Positions 24,069 through 24,148 of a stretch of 24,148 bases of DNA are shown here, piece after piece. A program made the position numbers and the translations under genes. Below the pieces are notes generated by a model. That model saw only the letters and a list, made by a program, of their open reading frames with translations, was not told where the DNA came from and did no database searches. How positions within the stretch are numbered: the stretch's first letter is position 1; every line of letters starts with the position of its first letter. Origin of the DNA: an uncultured Phascolarctobacterium sp. (GTDB lineage: Bacteria > Bacillota > Negativicutes > Acidaminococcales > Acidaminococcaceae); assembly GCA_900545025.1 (NCBI GenBank), contig UQXH01000027.1, positions 1 to 24,148 of the forward strand. Reading direction: 5' to 3'.

Positions 24069-24095
24069 TAATACTATGAGTTATTTAATTTATAA

Positions 24096-24148
24096 GGCTC
24101 TGTCACAACAAATGGTTGATTTTGACGAGAAATAGCGTATAATAATAG
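24096..24148 (+). mobile_element. Possible insertion-sequence end at the right edge
   Basis: From 24096 the sequence GGCTCTGTCACAACAAATGG has the look of an ISL3-like terminal inverted repeat, and a promoter reading out of the window follows at once. No transposase is visible and the partner end is outside the window, so this is a suggestion only. Confidence 0.3.
24116..24143 (+). promoter_or_regulatory. Plus-strand promoter reading out of the window
   Basis: TTGATT (24116-24121) and a perfect TATAAT (24138-24143) with a 16-base spacer. Its gene would lie beyond the right edge. Confidence 0.5.

Overview
The window looks like the chromosome of a diderm Firmicute of the class Negativicutes (Selenomonas/Phascolarctobacterium/Acidaminococcus relatives). 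Two type V autotransporters with signal peptides and C-terminal outer-membrane barrels sit next to genes with Firmicute-style AGGAGG ribosome-binding sites, Firmicute-type SpeA and AguA/AguB enzymes and T-tailed intrinsic terminators. The class assignment is inference; no marker gene such as 16S is present. Almost everything is on the minus strand. Only the MerR gene and a three-tRNA cluster are on the plus strand.

Layout. (1) 1-1118: 5' part of an autotransporter gene running off the left edge. (2) 1398-8143: a six-gene polyamine operon read leftwards: speA (arginine decarboxylase), speE-like aminopropyltransferase, carboxynorspermidine synthase, nspC, aguA, aguB. It ends at a clean terminator (1354-1390) and is preceded by a 350-nt leader holding a terminator/antiterminator pair and a palindromic operator in the promoter. 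(3) 8545-10966: a three-gene cluster of a small conserved protein, a lipoprotein DNA/RNA endonuclease and an F420-hydrogenase-beta-like iron-sulfur protein. (4) 11024-13442: three exported proteins of unknown function. (5) 13610-14056: a MerR regulator, then tRNA-Pro, tRNA-Gly and tRNA-Arg with a consensus promoter and terminator. (6) 14710-15045: a small XRE regulator. (7) 15182-18433: a complete 1083-residue autotransporter. (8) 18698-23846: a five-gene peptide/nickel-type ABC importer behind a cobalamin riboswitch with its own terminator (23863-24068). The last ~50 bases may be the end of an insertion sequence with an inward-reading promoter.

How the genes work together. The polyamine operon should convert arginine to agmatine, N-carbamoylputrescine, putrescine, carboxyspermidine and spermidine. 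SpeE offers a second, decarboxy-SAM-dependent aminopropyl transfer, but no speD is visible. The ABC importer is controlled like a B12-related gene set, so cobalt, a cobalt chelate or a corrinoid precursor is a better guess than peptides. Both autotransporter genes carry a run of 7 or 8 G residues inside their apparent promoters, which would make them candidates for phase-variable surface proteins.
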